NCBI GenBank assembly: GCA_002439605.1
Contig: DJOI01000062.1
Coordinates: forward strand, 1 to 35,118
Direction of reading: 5' to 3'
Length of the DNA: 35,118 bases
From: Candidatus Segatella mututuai
GTDB taxonomy: Bacteria; Bacteroidota; Bacteroidia; Bacteroidales; Bacteroidaceae
Every line of letters begins with the position of its first letter. Position 1 is the stretch's first letter. The translations under genes were made by a program, and so were the position numbers. This document shows, one piece after another, positions 25,597-33,479 of the stretch. A model generated the notes under the pieces. The model made no database searches and had not been told where the DNA came from. It saw only the letters and a program-made list of their open reading frames with translations.

Positions 25597-26492
25597 ATTT
25601 AGCAGCAATAGACATAGGTTCAAACGGAGCCCGGCTTCTCATCAAGCGCTTCGAACCAGAAGCAAAAAGAGAGGAAGACCGAATCAAAAAAGTAATGTTC
25701 ATACGCGTTCCACTTCGCTTGGGAAAGGATGTCTTCACATTGGGGAAAATATCAAAGGAACGTGAAAAGATGATGCTCCACATGATGAAAGGCTTCAAGC
25801 AGTTTATGAAGCTCAACGACGTGGAAGCCTTTCGTGCCTGTGCCACATCGGCCATGCGAGATGCCGAGAACGGCAAGAAAGTACTCAAGAAAATAGAGAA
25901 ACAAACAGGTATCAAACTCGAAATCATCAAGGGACAGGAAGAAGCACAACTTCTCTACAACAATCTGGTGGAAAAGACAGACTCAAACGAAGGCAACTTT
26001 GCCTACATCGATGTAGGTGGTGGCTCTACCGAGGTCTCGATAATACATGACGGAACCCTTGCCGAAAGCTATTCCTACAATATGGGGACGCTAAGGCAAC
26101 TCAGCGGAAAAGTAACAGCGGAGACAGAAGCACTATTCAAGCAGAATCTTACAAGATACTCACAAGAGTATGGTAACATACGCATCATTGGTTCGGGGGG
26201 CAACATCAACAAACTCAACAAGTTGGCACGCCACAGCAAGAACGCAAACAAAGAATTGTCGCTTGCCGAGTTGAAACGTCTCTACCAAATGATGCAGCCC
26301 CTGAGCATTGAAGAAAGAGAAATTTCATTCTGCCTGCGGGAAGACCGTGCAGACGTAATCATCCCTGCCGCCGAAATATTCATCAAGGCCTGTGAATACT
26401 TACTATGCGACAACATCATGGTTCCCAACATCTCTTTGGCCGACTCCATCGTTGATGGACTATATGAGACAACCCAGCAGACAAAGGTATAA
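25593..26492 (+). CDS. ppx: Ppx/GppA exopolyphosphatase-family protein
   Basis: 299 aa, the short form of the family. ASKHA-fold phosphate-binding motif AIDIGSNGARLLI near the N-terminus and the second nucleotide/phosphate loop DVGGGSTEVS in the middle. EACATSAMR-like segment ACATSAMRDA is also typical. It lacks the C-terminal HD-like domain of the roughly 500-aa E. coli Ppx. It hydrolyses polyphosphate or pppGpp; the gene order ppk1-ppx favours polyphosphate. The 3' end is part of the terminator hairpin at 26473-26521. Confidence 0.9.
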   Translation: MNLAAIDIGSNGARLLIKRFEPEAKREEDRIKKVMFIRVPLRLGKDVFTLGKISKEREKMMLHMMKGFKQFMKLNDVEAFRACATSAMRDAENGKKVLKKIEKQTGIKLEIIKGQEEAQLLYNNLVEKTDSNEGNFAYIDVGGGSTEVSIIHDGTLAESYSYNMGTLRQLSGKVTAETEALFKQNLTRYSQEYGNIRIIGSGGNINKLNKLARHSKNANKELSLAELKRLYQMMQPLSIEEREISFCLREDRADVIIPAAEIFIKACEYLLCDNIMVPNISLADSIVDGLYETTQQTKV

Positions 26493-26521
26493 ATCCAACC
26501 TTTGCCCGCTGGGCTTCTTCT
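26473..26521 (+). terminator. Terminator of polyphosphate operon
   Basis: CCCAGC (26473-26478) and CAAAGGT (26482-26488) pair with ACCTTTG (26498-26504) and GCTGGG (26508-26513), followed by CTTCTTCTT. The 5' arm lies within the last codons of ppx. Confidence 0.7.
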
Positions 26522-26616
26522 TAGAAAATCTTTCTGTCTTTTTAGACGTTATTTTTTAAAAACCTTTGCCATACCACACTATGAAAGACACGAATATCCA
26601 AAAAAATGGCAATTTA

Positions 26617-26648
26617 TTTGTGTAATACACAAAAAAATGCTATTTTTG
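26617..26648 (+). promoter_or_regulatory. Promoter of etfB-etfA-acyl-CoA dehydrogenase operon
   Basis: TTTG (26617-26620), a 20-bp spacer and TATTTTTG (26641-26648). Perfect match to the Bacteroidota pattern, with a leader of about 60 nt. Confidence 0.78.
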
Positions 26649-26713
26649 CGGTCGTGTTCCTTACAAAACACTAATAACTTAGATAATAACAATAACAATA
26701 ACCATTTATTAAT

Positions 26714-27583
26714 ATGAGTTTAAAAATCGTAGTACTTGCCAAGCAAGTACCTGACACAAGAAATGTGGGTAAGGATGCGATGACTGCCGAAGGTACAGTG
26801 AACCGCGCAGCCCTTCCTGCTATCTTCAATCCTGAGGATTTGAACGCATTGGAGCAGGCTCTTCGATTGAAAGAGCAGAATCCTGGTTCTACAGTTGGTA
26901 TTTTGACGATGGGTCCTCCACGTGCTGGAGAAATCATCCGCCAGGGTCTTTACCGTGGTGCAGACACGGGTTGGTTGCTTACCGACCGCCTCTTCGCAGG
27001 TGCCGACACGCTGGCTACTTCATACGCCCTCGCTACAGGTATCAAGAAGATTGGCGACGTCGACATCGTGATTGGTGGTCGCCAGGCTATCGATGGCGAT
27101 ACTGCACAGGTAGGTCCACAGGTGGCACAGAAGTTGGGATTGAACCAGGTAACCTACGCCGAGGAAATCCTCAAGGTGGAGAATGGCAAGGCTACTATCC
27201 GTCGTCACATCGACGGTGGTGTGGAGACCGTTGAGGCACCATTGCCAGTGGTTATCACCGTCAACGGAAGCGCAGCACCTTGCCGTCCTTGCAACGTGAA
27301 GCTCGTGATGAAATATAAATACGCTACTTGCCCTATGGAGCGCAAAGGCAACGAGCCTTGGGCTAAGCTCTATGAGGAGCGTCCTTACCTGACCTTGAAC
27401 CAGTGGAGCGTTGCCGATGTAGATGGCGACCCTCAGCAGTGTGGTTTGAGCGGCTCACCTACCAAGGTGAAGGCTGTGAAGAACATCGTGTTCCAGGCTA
27501 AGGAGAGCAAGACCTTGACCAGCAGCGACGAGGACATCGACAACTTGGTTAAGGAATTGTTGGACGAAAGTATTATCGGATAG
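26714..27583 (+). CDS. etfB: Electron transfer flavoprotein, beta subunit
   Basis: 289 aa. It starts MSLKIVVLAKQVPDT, the usual EtfB opening, and has the AMP/FAD-contacting segment GGRQAIDGDTAQVGP. EtfB pairs with EtfA to carry electrons from acyl-CoA dehydrogenases. Its codons favour GGT, CGT and GCT/GCA, unlike the GGC/CGA-rich upstream genes, suggesting high expression. Next gene etfA follows after a 165-bp structured gap. Confidence 0.94.
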   Translation: MSLKIVVLAKQVPDTRNVGKDAMTAEGTVNRAALPAIFNPEDLNALEQALRLKEQNPGSTVGILTMGPPRAGEIIRQGLYRGADTGWLLTDRLFAGADTLATSYALATGIKKIGDVDIVIGGRQAIDGDTAQVGPQVAQKLGLNQVTYAEEILKVENGKATIRRHIDGGVETVEAPLPVVITVNGSAAPCRPCNVKLVMKYKYATCPMERKGNEPWAKLYEERPYLTLNQWSVADVDGDPQQCGLSGSPTKVKAVKNIVFQAKESKTLTSSDEDIDNLVKELLDESIIG

Positions 27584-27592
27584 GATTTTTCG

Positions 27593-27729
27593 AGGAGTTA
27601 AAGGAGTTAAAGGAGTTAAGACAATTGTTGTAAGGCAATGTCTCCCCAAAAGACTCAAGCAACAAAAGCTGTTGCCTTAACTCCTCAGCGACCGCAGAGA
27701 GCGATAACTCCTAAACTCCTTTAACTCCT
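27593..27729 (+). repeat. AGGAGTTAA repeats and their inverted copies in the etfB-etfA gap
   Basis: Three perfect tandem AGGAGTTAA units (27593-27601, 27602-27610, 27611-27619). Reverse-complement copies occur at 27677-27685 (TTAACTCCT) and as three near copies across 27705-27729. The left block can pair either with the near copy or with the distal block, giving alternative hairpins just before the etfA start. Confidence 0.65.
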
Positions 27730-27748
27730 AAAATTATAAATAGAAACA

Positions 27749-28771
27749 ATGAACAACGTATTTGTATATTGCGAGGTAGAAGGCACAACCGTTGCCGAAG
27801 TATCTCAGGAATTGCTCACCAAGGGTCGTAAGCTCGCCAACCAGCAGGGCGTGGAACTCCATGCCATCGTTGCCGGCACTGGCATCAAGGGCAAGGTGGA
27901 AGACCAGATTCTCCCTTATGGTGTAGATAAATTATTTGTTTTCGAAGCTGAGGGATTGTTCCCATACACTTCAGCTCCTCATACAGACATTCTCGTCAAC
28001 CTCTTCAAGGAGGAGAAGCCACAGATTGCCTTGATGGGTGCCACCGTTATCGGTCGTGACCTCGGTCCTCGTGTTTCTTCTTCATTGACCAGTGGTCTGA
28101 CAGCCGACTGTACAGAGCTTGAGATTGGTGATTACGACGATAAGAAGAGTGGCAAGCACTATGATGGTTTGCTCTATCAGATTCGTCCAGCCTTCGGTGG
28201 TAACATCGTGGCTACCATCGTCAATCCAGATCACCGTCCACAGATGGCTACCGTTCGCTCGGGTGTGATGCAGAAGCACATCTACGAGGGCGAGTGCAAG
28301 AAGGAAGTGGTTTATCCAGAGGTAAGCAAGTATGTTCCTGCCGAGGACTTTGTAGTGAAGGTGCTCGATCACCATGTCGAGGCTGCCAAGCACAATTTGA
28401 AGGGTTCTCCTATCGTAGTTGCCGGTGGTTATGGCGTAGGAAGCAAGGAAGGCTTCGACCAGCTCTTCGAGTTGGCTCACCTGTTGCATGGCGAGGTAGG
28501 TGCTTCTCGCGCCGCAGTCGATGCAGGTTGGGTTGAACACGACCGCCAGATTGGTCAGACGGGTATCACCGTTCACCCTAAGGTATATATCGCCTGTGGT
28601 ATCTCTGGTCAGATCCAGCACATCGCAGGTATGCAAGATTCCGGCATCATCATCTCCATCAACAACGACCCAGATGCTCCAATCAATAAGATTGCCGACT
28701 ATGTAATCAATGGTACCGTAGAGGATGTCGTTCCAAAGTTGATTAAGTACTACAAGCAGAATTCGAAGTAA
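27749..28771 (+). CDS. etfA: Electron transfer flavoprotein, alpha subunit
   Basis: 340 aa. The C-terminal FAD-binding domain shows GGYGVGSKEGF, GASRAAVDAGW, GQTGITVHPKVYIACGISG and SINNDPDAPI, the classic EtfA signature. It forms the FAD-carrying heterodimer with EtfB. Same codon preference as etfB. A 121-bp gap with a hairpin separates it from the acyl-CoA dehydrogenase gene. Confidence 0.95.
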   Translation: MNNVFVYCEVEGTTVAEVSQELLTKGRKLANQQGVELHAIVAGTGIKGKVEDQILPYGVDKLFVFEAEGLFPYTSAPHTDILVNLFKEEKPQIALMGATVIGRDLGPRVSSSLTSGLTADCTELEIGDYDDKKSGKHYDGLLYQIRPAFGGNIVATIVNPDHRPQMATVRSGVMQKHIYEGECKKEVVYPEVSKYVPAEDFVVKVLDHHVEAAKHNLKGSPIVVAGGYGVGSKEGFDQLFELAHLLHGEVGASRAAVDAGWVEHDRQIGQTGITVHPKVYIACGISGQIQHIAGMQDSGIIISINNDPDAPINKIADYVINGTVEDVVPKLIKYYKQNSK

Positions 28772-28788
28772 GCTTCATTGGCTATTGA

Positions 28789-28840
28789 AATAGGCTTCGA
28801 TGACAAACGAAATAGGCTTCAGTGCCTATCGAAGCCTATT
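28789..28840 (+). promoter_or_regulatory. Hairpin in the etfA-acyl-CoA dehydrogenase gap
   Basis: AATAGGCTTCGAT (28789-28801) and ATCGAAGCCTATT (28828-28840) are perfect 13-bp inverted copies. A further AATAGGCTTC (28811-28820) inside the loop can pair with the same right arm, so two hairpins compete. No T-run follows, which makes a plain terminator unlikely. Confidence 0.6.
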
Positions 28841-28892
28841 GCATAAAACTTCGTAGCCCATTATACATTATTTATATATAAAGAAAAGCAAA

Positions 28893-30596
28893 ATGGCTAA
28901 TTACTATAGTGATCATCCTGAGATTGAATTTCATCTCAATCACCCATTAATGAAGCGTGTTGTTGACTTGAAAGAGCGCAACTACGCAGAGAAAGACCAG
29001 TTCGAGGACGCTCCTGTCAACTACGAGGACGCCATCGAAAACTATAAGCGTTTGCTCGACATCACTGGCGATGTAGCTGGCAATATCATCGAGCCAAACT
29101 CTGAGAGCGTTGACCAGGAAGGTCCTCACTTGGAGAACGGTCGCATGATTTACGCCAGCAAGACTTTCGAGAACTTGGAGGCTACTCGCAAGGCTGGTCT
29201 CTGGGGCTTGTCAATGCCTCGTCGTTACGGCGGTTTGAACTTGCCTAACGCCGTATTCTCCATGGCTTCGGAGATTATCTCTGCCGCCGACGCTGGTTTC
29301 CAAAACATCTGGTCTCTTCAGAGCTGTATCGACACCCTCTATGAGTTCGGTTCAGAGGAGCAGCGCCAGAAGTACATCCCTCGCATTTGCGCTGGCGAGA
29401 CCATGAGTATGGACTTGACCGAGCCTGATGCTGGTTCCGACTTGCAGCGTGTGATGTTGAAGGCAACACAGGATGCCGACGGCACATGGCGTTTGAACGG
29501 TGTGAAGCGTTTCATCACCAATGGTGACTCAGACATCCATTTGGTTTTGGCTCGCTCTGAGGAAGGCACCAAGGACGGTCGTGGTCTCTCTATGTTCATC
29601 TACGACAAGCGTGATGGCGGTGTAACCGTTCGTCACATCGAGAACAAGCTCGGTATCCACGGTTCACCTACTTGCGAGTTGGTTTACAAGAACGCCAAAG
29701 CAGAGCTTTGCGGTAGCACTCGCCTCGGTTTGATTAAGTATGTGATGGCATTGATGAACGGTGCCCGTCTCGGTATCGCCGCTCAGAGTGTCGGTGTGGA
29801 GCAGGAAGCATACAACGAGGGCTTGGCTTACGCCAAGGAGCGTGCACAGTTTGGCGAAAAGATCATCAACTTCCCAGCTGTATATGACATGCTCTCAAGA
29901 ATGAAGGCTAAGTTGGATGCCGGTCGTTCACTCCTCTACTGCTGCGCTCGCTACGTAGATATCTACAAGGCATTGGAAGACATCGCCCGCGACACCAAGT
30001 TGACTCCAGAGGAGCGTCAGGAGATGAAGAAATACACTCGTCTCGCCGATGCATTCACTCCATTGGCAAAGGGTATGAACTCAGAGTATGCAAATCAGAA
30101 CGCTTACGATGCCATCAGCATCCACGGTGGTTCAGGTTTCATCATGGAGTACAAGAGCCAGCGTTTGTTCCGCGACGCTCGTATCTTCTCCATCTACGAG
30201 GGTACCACCCAGCTCCAGGTTGTTGCAGCCATCCGTTACATCACCAACGGCACTTACCTGGGCATCATCAAGGAGATGATGGAGAGCGAGGTAAGCGACG
30301 ACTTGAAGGCATTGAAGGCACGTGTTGCCAAGCTCGTTGAGCTTTACGAGGCAGCCATCAACAAGGTGAAGGAAGCCAACGACCAGGCAGTTCACGACTT
30401 CTTGGCTCGCCGTCTCTACAACATGACAGGCGACATCGTGATGTCTCTCCTCATCCTCGACGATGCCACCAAGGCACCAGAGATGTTCAAGAAGAGCGCC
30501 AACGTATATGTTCGCATGGCAGAGGAAGAAGTTCTCGGTCATTCAGCATACATCCAAAACTTCCAGGCAGAAGACTTGGAGAGCTTTAAGGCGTAA
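28893..30596 (+). CDS. Acyl-CoA dehydrogenase family protein
   Basis: 567 aa, the longer form with a C-terminal extension. FAD-contact segment MDLTEPDAGSDLQ, middle domain GVKRFITNGD, and near the C-terminal domain SIYEGTTQLQ with the glutamate in the position of the catalytic base in many family members. It oxidises an acyl-CoA and passes electrons to the EtfAB pair encoded just upstream. In anaerobic Bacteroidota such modules may run as acyl-CoA or crotonyl-CoA reductases; direction and substrate are not decided by sequence. The strong terminator at 30621-30662 ends the operon. Confidence 0.93.
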   Translation: MANYYSDHPEIEFHLNHPLMKRVVDLKERNYAEKDQFEDAPVNYEDAIENYKRLLDITGDVAGNIIEPNSESVDQEGPHLENGRMIYASKTFENLEATRKAGLWGLSMPRRYGGLNLPNAVFSMASEIISAADAGFQNIWSLQSCIDTLYEFGSEEQRQKYIPRICAGETMSMDLTEPDAGSDLQRVMLKATQDADGTWRLNGVKRFITNGDSDIHLVLARSEEGTKDGRGLSMFIYDKRDGGVTVRHIENKLGIHGSPTCELVYKNAKAELCGSTRLGLIKYVMALMNGARLGIAAQSVGVEQEAYNEGLAYAKERAQFGEKIINFPAVYDMLSRMKAKLDAGRSLLYCCARYVDIYKALEDIARDTKLTPEERQEMKKYTRLADAFTPLAKGMNSEYANQNAYDAISIHGGSGFIMEYKSQRLFRDARIFSIYEGTTQLQVVAAIRYITNGTYLGIIKEMMESEVSDDLKALKARVAKLVELYEAAINKVKEANDQAVHDFLARRLYNMTGDIVMSLLILDDATKAPEMFKKSANVYVRMAEEEVLGHSAYIQNFQAEDLESFKA

Positions 30597-30620
30597 GACT
30601 ATTATAAATTAATATAAGAT

Positions 30621-30662
30621 AAAAAACGTCCATGGGCAATCATTTGCCCACGGACGTTTTTT
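30621..30662 (+). terminator. Intrinsic terminator of the etf operon
   Basis: A-run, then CGTCCATGGGCAA, 4-nt loop TCAT, TTGCCCACGGACG and T6. The stem has one mismatch and, because of the A-run, can end transcription in both directions. Confidence 0.9.
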
Positions 30663-31053
30663 ATTATCATCCCCTCCTTCGACAACTCTATAAAAACTAT
30701 AAATTTCGGGGAAAACGGATATTTGTCACTTATCTTGCTTATTTTCAGTATCTTTGCTGCGCTTTAATTGGAGGACTAAAGATAAGCTTAAACTTAATTG
30801 ACAAAGAAGATGAGCTGTATCAGCTGAAAGCATGGTACTTGTACCACAAGATCTTAACTTATTATGCCCAAACGTGATGGGACTAAAGCATATGCTCGAA
30901 ATTCTTTAATAGTACATCAGACTTGCTGAGATTACTATTAGGGAATTCCCCTTCAACTTTAAGGGATTTTCCCTTTCTGTGTCACAAGAAAAGAGTACTT
31001 TTGCAAGCAGAATTCAGACACGAAATAATGAACTTTCAAAAACAGTAACGCTT
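30663..31053. other. Stretch with promoter-like boxes and a possible gene remnant
   Basis: No solid gene. TTTG (30722-30725) and TATCTTTG (30749-30756) resemble a promoter with a long 23-bp spacer. A frame ending at 30877 gives a protein-like tail (DKEDELYQLKAWYLYHKIL), but its only ATG (30632) lies inside the etf terminator, so it may be a remnant or chance. The palindrome GGGAATTCCC (30941-30950) and the small hairpin AAGGGATTTTCCCTT (30961-30975) precede the next promoter. Confidence 0.4.
30996..31003 (+). promoter_or_regulatory. -7 box of the DUF4476 gene
   Basis: TACTTTTG, 50 bp before the ATG at 31054. It also decides against the open frame's upstream extension as coding. Confidence 0.5.
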
Positions 31054-31719
31054 ATGAAAAGAAATGAATGGATGGCGATTATCGCCACTTGCTTCTTGAT
31101 GTTTGCAGTATGCTTGTCAGCATCAGCCAAAAACAAAAAAGATATTGAACGAGGAATGACCAAGCAGGAAGTCATCGACATTCTTGGCGAACCCAAAACC
31201 AAGAGCTTCGATGAATATGGGGATAAATGGGAATTCGTCAAAAACAGTTTTATTATTGGCGATGACAAGGCCATCACGGTATTATTCGACAGGAATGGAA
31301 AAGTTATGAGATGCAATACTCGAATCATCAATGCCGACAATAACCCAAACGGAGCAGGATGCCCAGTAAGACCAACCCCTCCCCCATACGGTGAAGTTCA
31401 TTATCCAAATACAGACATGAACTATGGCTATTGCCTCAGCGATGCCTCTTTCTCTATTCTATATAATAAGGTGAAGAAAGCAAGTTTCGACGATGAAAAG
31501 TACGATTTGATAGAAGTGGCAAGTCTGGGCTGCAACTACTCTTGCCAGCAAACAGCTCGCATCATGGAGCTATTCACTTTCAGCGACAAACGCTTCAAAG
31601 TTCTCAAGATGATGGCTCCTCGCATCATAGATCCACAAAATGCGATAGACATCTATAAATTATTCACCTTCGACAGTGAAAAACAAAAGGCTGGTGAAAT
31701 CATGAGGAACTGCAGATGA
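31054..31719 (+). CDS. Secreted protein with BamE-like and DUF4476 domains
   Basis: 221 aa from the ATG at 31054, where a signal peptide starts (hydrophobic WMAIIATCFLMFAVCLSA, cleaved near SASA). Residues about 28-90 resemble the SmpA/BamE fold: IERGMTKQEVIDILGEPK, then a strand pair including WEFVKN. The C-terminal part, from about YCLSDASF, matches DUF4476 (FDDEKYDLIEVAS, TARIMELFTFSDKRFKVLKM). DUF4476 has no known function and is common in Bacteroidota exported proteins. Family calls were made by eye. Confidence 0.82.
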   Translation: MKRNEWMAIIATCFLMFAVCLSASAKNKKDIERGMTKQEVIDILGEPKTKSFDEYGDKWEFVKNSFIIGDDKAITVLFDRNGKVMRCNTRIINADNNPNGAGCPVRPTPPPYGEVHYPNTDMNYGYCLSDASFSILYNKVKKASFDDEKYDLIEVASLGCNYSCQQTARIMELFTFSDKRFKVLKMMAPRIIDPQNAIDIYKLFTFDSEKQKAGEIMRNCR

Positions 31720-31741
31720 TGCTGTTTTAAGCAATCAAGTA

Positions 31742-32047
31742 GTGGTTTCTTCCTACTTTCGTTTCCCAGTCTCCAAGAAGCTCGTGAGCAACCGAGAGTT
31801 GATTCCTTGCCAACATAAAGACATACGAGCTTACGACCGTTACATGGAATCCGTAAGGCATATGCGCAATCTCTTCGACACAAGTCGTGAGGATGGGATT
31901 CTTGAAGGAATACAAGAAGGCATTGAAACTATCAAAAAGCAAAAGGCTCTTGCCAGTTCCTAAAACCTCAAGAAAATGGGCTTTGCAGTAAAGCAAATTA
32001 TCGAAGCCACTGGACTAAGTGAGGATGAAATCGAGGAATCATCATAA
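31742..32047 (+). pseudogene. C-terminal remnant of Rpn/PD-(D/E)XK family transposase-nuclease
   Basis: The frame reads YDRYMESVRHMRNLF, REDGILEGIQEGIE, then a TAA at 31961-31963, and continues in the same frame as LKKMGFAVKQIIEATGLS and EDEIEESS to a TAA at 32045-32047. That order (Tyr-rich segment, EG repeats, KMG..V..I...TGLS..EI) is the usual C-terminus of Rpn-type recombination-promoting nucleases. The nuclease domain is missing and an internal stop breaks the tail, so this is a decayed fragment. Confidence 0.7.
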
Positions 32048-32096
32048 AATTTCATACTTTCATACAACAGAACTACATACTATCATTTAAAAGGAA

Positions 32097-32138
32097 AATA
32101 AATCCGTGACCTTCATTTCTGATAGTCACGGATTTATT
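32097..32138. terminator. Bidirectional terminator-like hairpin
   Basis: AATAAATCCGTGAC (32097-32110) pairs perfectly with GTCACGGATTTATT (32125-32138). It lies between the 3' ends of the Rpn remnant and the AraC-NifX gene. A related hairpin occurs at 34469-34505. Confidence 0.7.
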
Positions 32139-32178
32139 GTTGATAATTATTTGTAAATGATCCACTTATTGATGATTT

Positions 32179-33474
32179 TTACTCATGGTGACGACCATCG
32201 CAAGCATCATGATGGCAGGTGGCATTGCCATACTGCAAAGTATCACTAAGGAAAGCATTCATCACAGCGTCAACATCCTCGGCAGGGGCACCACCATGGA
32301 TGGCGATGTTCATCTGGTTGAGCAGGTTCACAGCACCAGCACCCAATCCACCGCAAACTACGTCGGTTACACCCAATCCGTTCAGGAAGTTTGGCATCGC
32401 ACCATGTGCATGCTCTGGAGCCTGGAGCACCTCCTTGTTGACGATTTTCTTGTCCTCAACTTCGAATACCGTTACCTGTGGAGCCTTGCCGAAATGTGGG
32501 AAAAGCTTGCCCTCGGTGGTAGGAATCGCAATTTTCTGTTTCATGTTCATATTTTTATTATTTATCAATCTATTTCTATGGATGATGATCGAGGCATTGT
32601 TCTCCGTACGGAAGTCCTTCGGCATCTTGCCCGTCAGGCGCTTGAAGAACTTCACGAAGTAAGATGGGTCCTCGAAGCCCAGTTGGTAAGCCACCTCCTT
32701 GATGCTCAGCGTGGAGTGCTGTATCTGTCGCTTTGCCTCCAAGACGATGCGCTCGTTGATGATTTGCAAGGGCGAGCGATGGGTACTCTGGCTCACATAC
32801 TTGCTCAACGTGCGAGCCGAGATATTGAGCATGTCGGCATATTCCTGCACGGTATGTGCGCTATGGAAGTTCTGCTCCAAGAGTTGACGGAATCGCACGA
32901 AGGTGCGGTTGGCGATGCTCGACACATAGAGCTTCGGCACTTCCCTTCGCTCGCCACTGCGCTGTACCCTTATCAGGAAGAGGCGCACAAGATACTGCAT
33001 GTAGTCCTTGTGGGCGAAGGCTCCCGAGAGTGAATACTCGCGATTCATCTCGTTCACCAAGAGCATCAGGCGGTCAGCCTCCTCGTTCGTAATCTTGCAA
33101 TATGGCAGGGAGTCGTAGGCATTGAAGACATCGTACTTCAAGAAGACGCTCTCGCTCGACTCCTCGTCTGCCATAAAACTGGCATTGAAGTGGATGATGA
33201 CTCCCTCATAGTCGTTGGGACCATCGAAGGCATGCACCTGCCCTGGGGCAACGAAGAAGATGGTGTTGTCCGTGACTGGATAGTCCTTGAAATCGACATG
33301 ATGTACGCCGTGCCCCTTGCGAAACCAAATGATTTGGTAAAACTCATGGACATGGGGCATCATAGCCCCCGGTCGATTGTCGGCAAAGAATCGGGGCATG
33401 AACTGGAGTTCCAGCTCAAGTCCAGAGTGCGTATTTTCCGCAATCGTATAGGTTCTAACGTCTTCCTTTTTCAT
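32179..33474 (-). CDS. AraC-family regulator continuous with a NifX-like FeMo-cofactor-binding domain
   Basis: 431 aa. Residues about 20-150 form a cupin-like sensor (MPHVHEFYQIIWFRKGHGVHHV). Residues about 195-290 are the AraC double helix-turn-helix (TVQEYADMLNISARTLSKYV and LSIKEVAYQLGFEDPSYFVK FF split here by a space). After an AT-rich linker (292-308), residues 309-431 match the NifX/NifB dinitrogenase cofactor-binding family (IAIPTTEGKLFPHFGKA, GVTDVVCGGLGAGAVNLL), ending in a Cys/His-rich tail (CHHDACDGRHHE). M309 and M311 could start a separate 121-123-aa protein, in which case this is two genes whose boundary lost its stop codon. It lies 5 bp after the GNAT gene. The function of the pair is unknown. 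Confidence 0.85.
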   Translation of the reverse strand: MKKEDVRTYTIAENTHSGLELELQFMPRFFADNRPGAMMPHVHEFYQIIWFRKGHGVHHVDFKDYPVTDNTIFFVAPGQVHAFDGPNDYEGVIIHFNASFMADEESSESVFLKYDVFNAYDSLPYCKITNEEADRLMLLVNEMNREYSLSGAFAHKDYMQYLVRLFLIRVQRSGERREVPKLYVSSIANRTFVRFRQLLEQNFHSAHTVQEYADMLNISARTLSKYVSQSTHRSPLQIINERIVLEAKRQIQHSTLSIKEVAYQLGFEDPSYFVKFFKRLTGKMPKDFRTENNASIIIHRNRLINNKNMNMKQKIAIPTTEGKLFPHFGKAPQVTVFEVEDKKIVNKEVLQAPEHAHGAMPNFLNGLGVTDVVCGGLGAGAVNLLNQMNIAIHGGAPAEDVDAVMNAFLSDTLQYGNATCHHDACDGRHHE

Positions 33475-33479
33475 TGTTT

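Noticed and set aside
30632..30877. 81-codon plus-strand frame after the etf operon
   Set aside because: Its only ATG lies inside the terminator stem and it spans a likely promoter; only the last 30 or so codons look protein-like, so it is reported as a possible remnant, not a gene.
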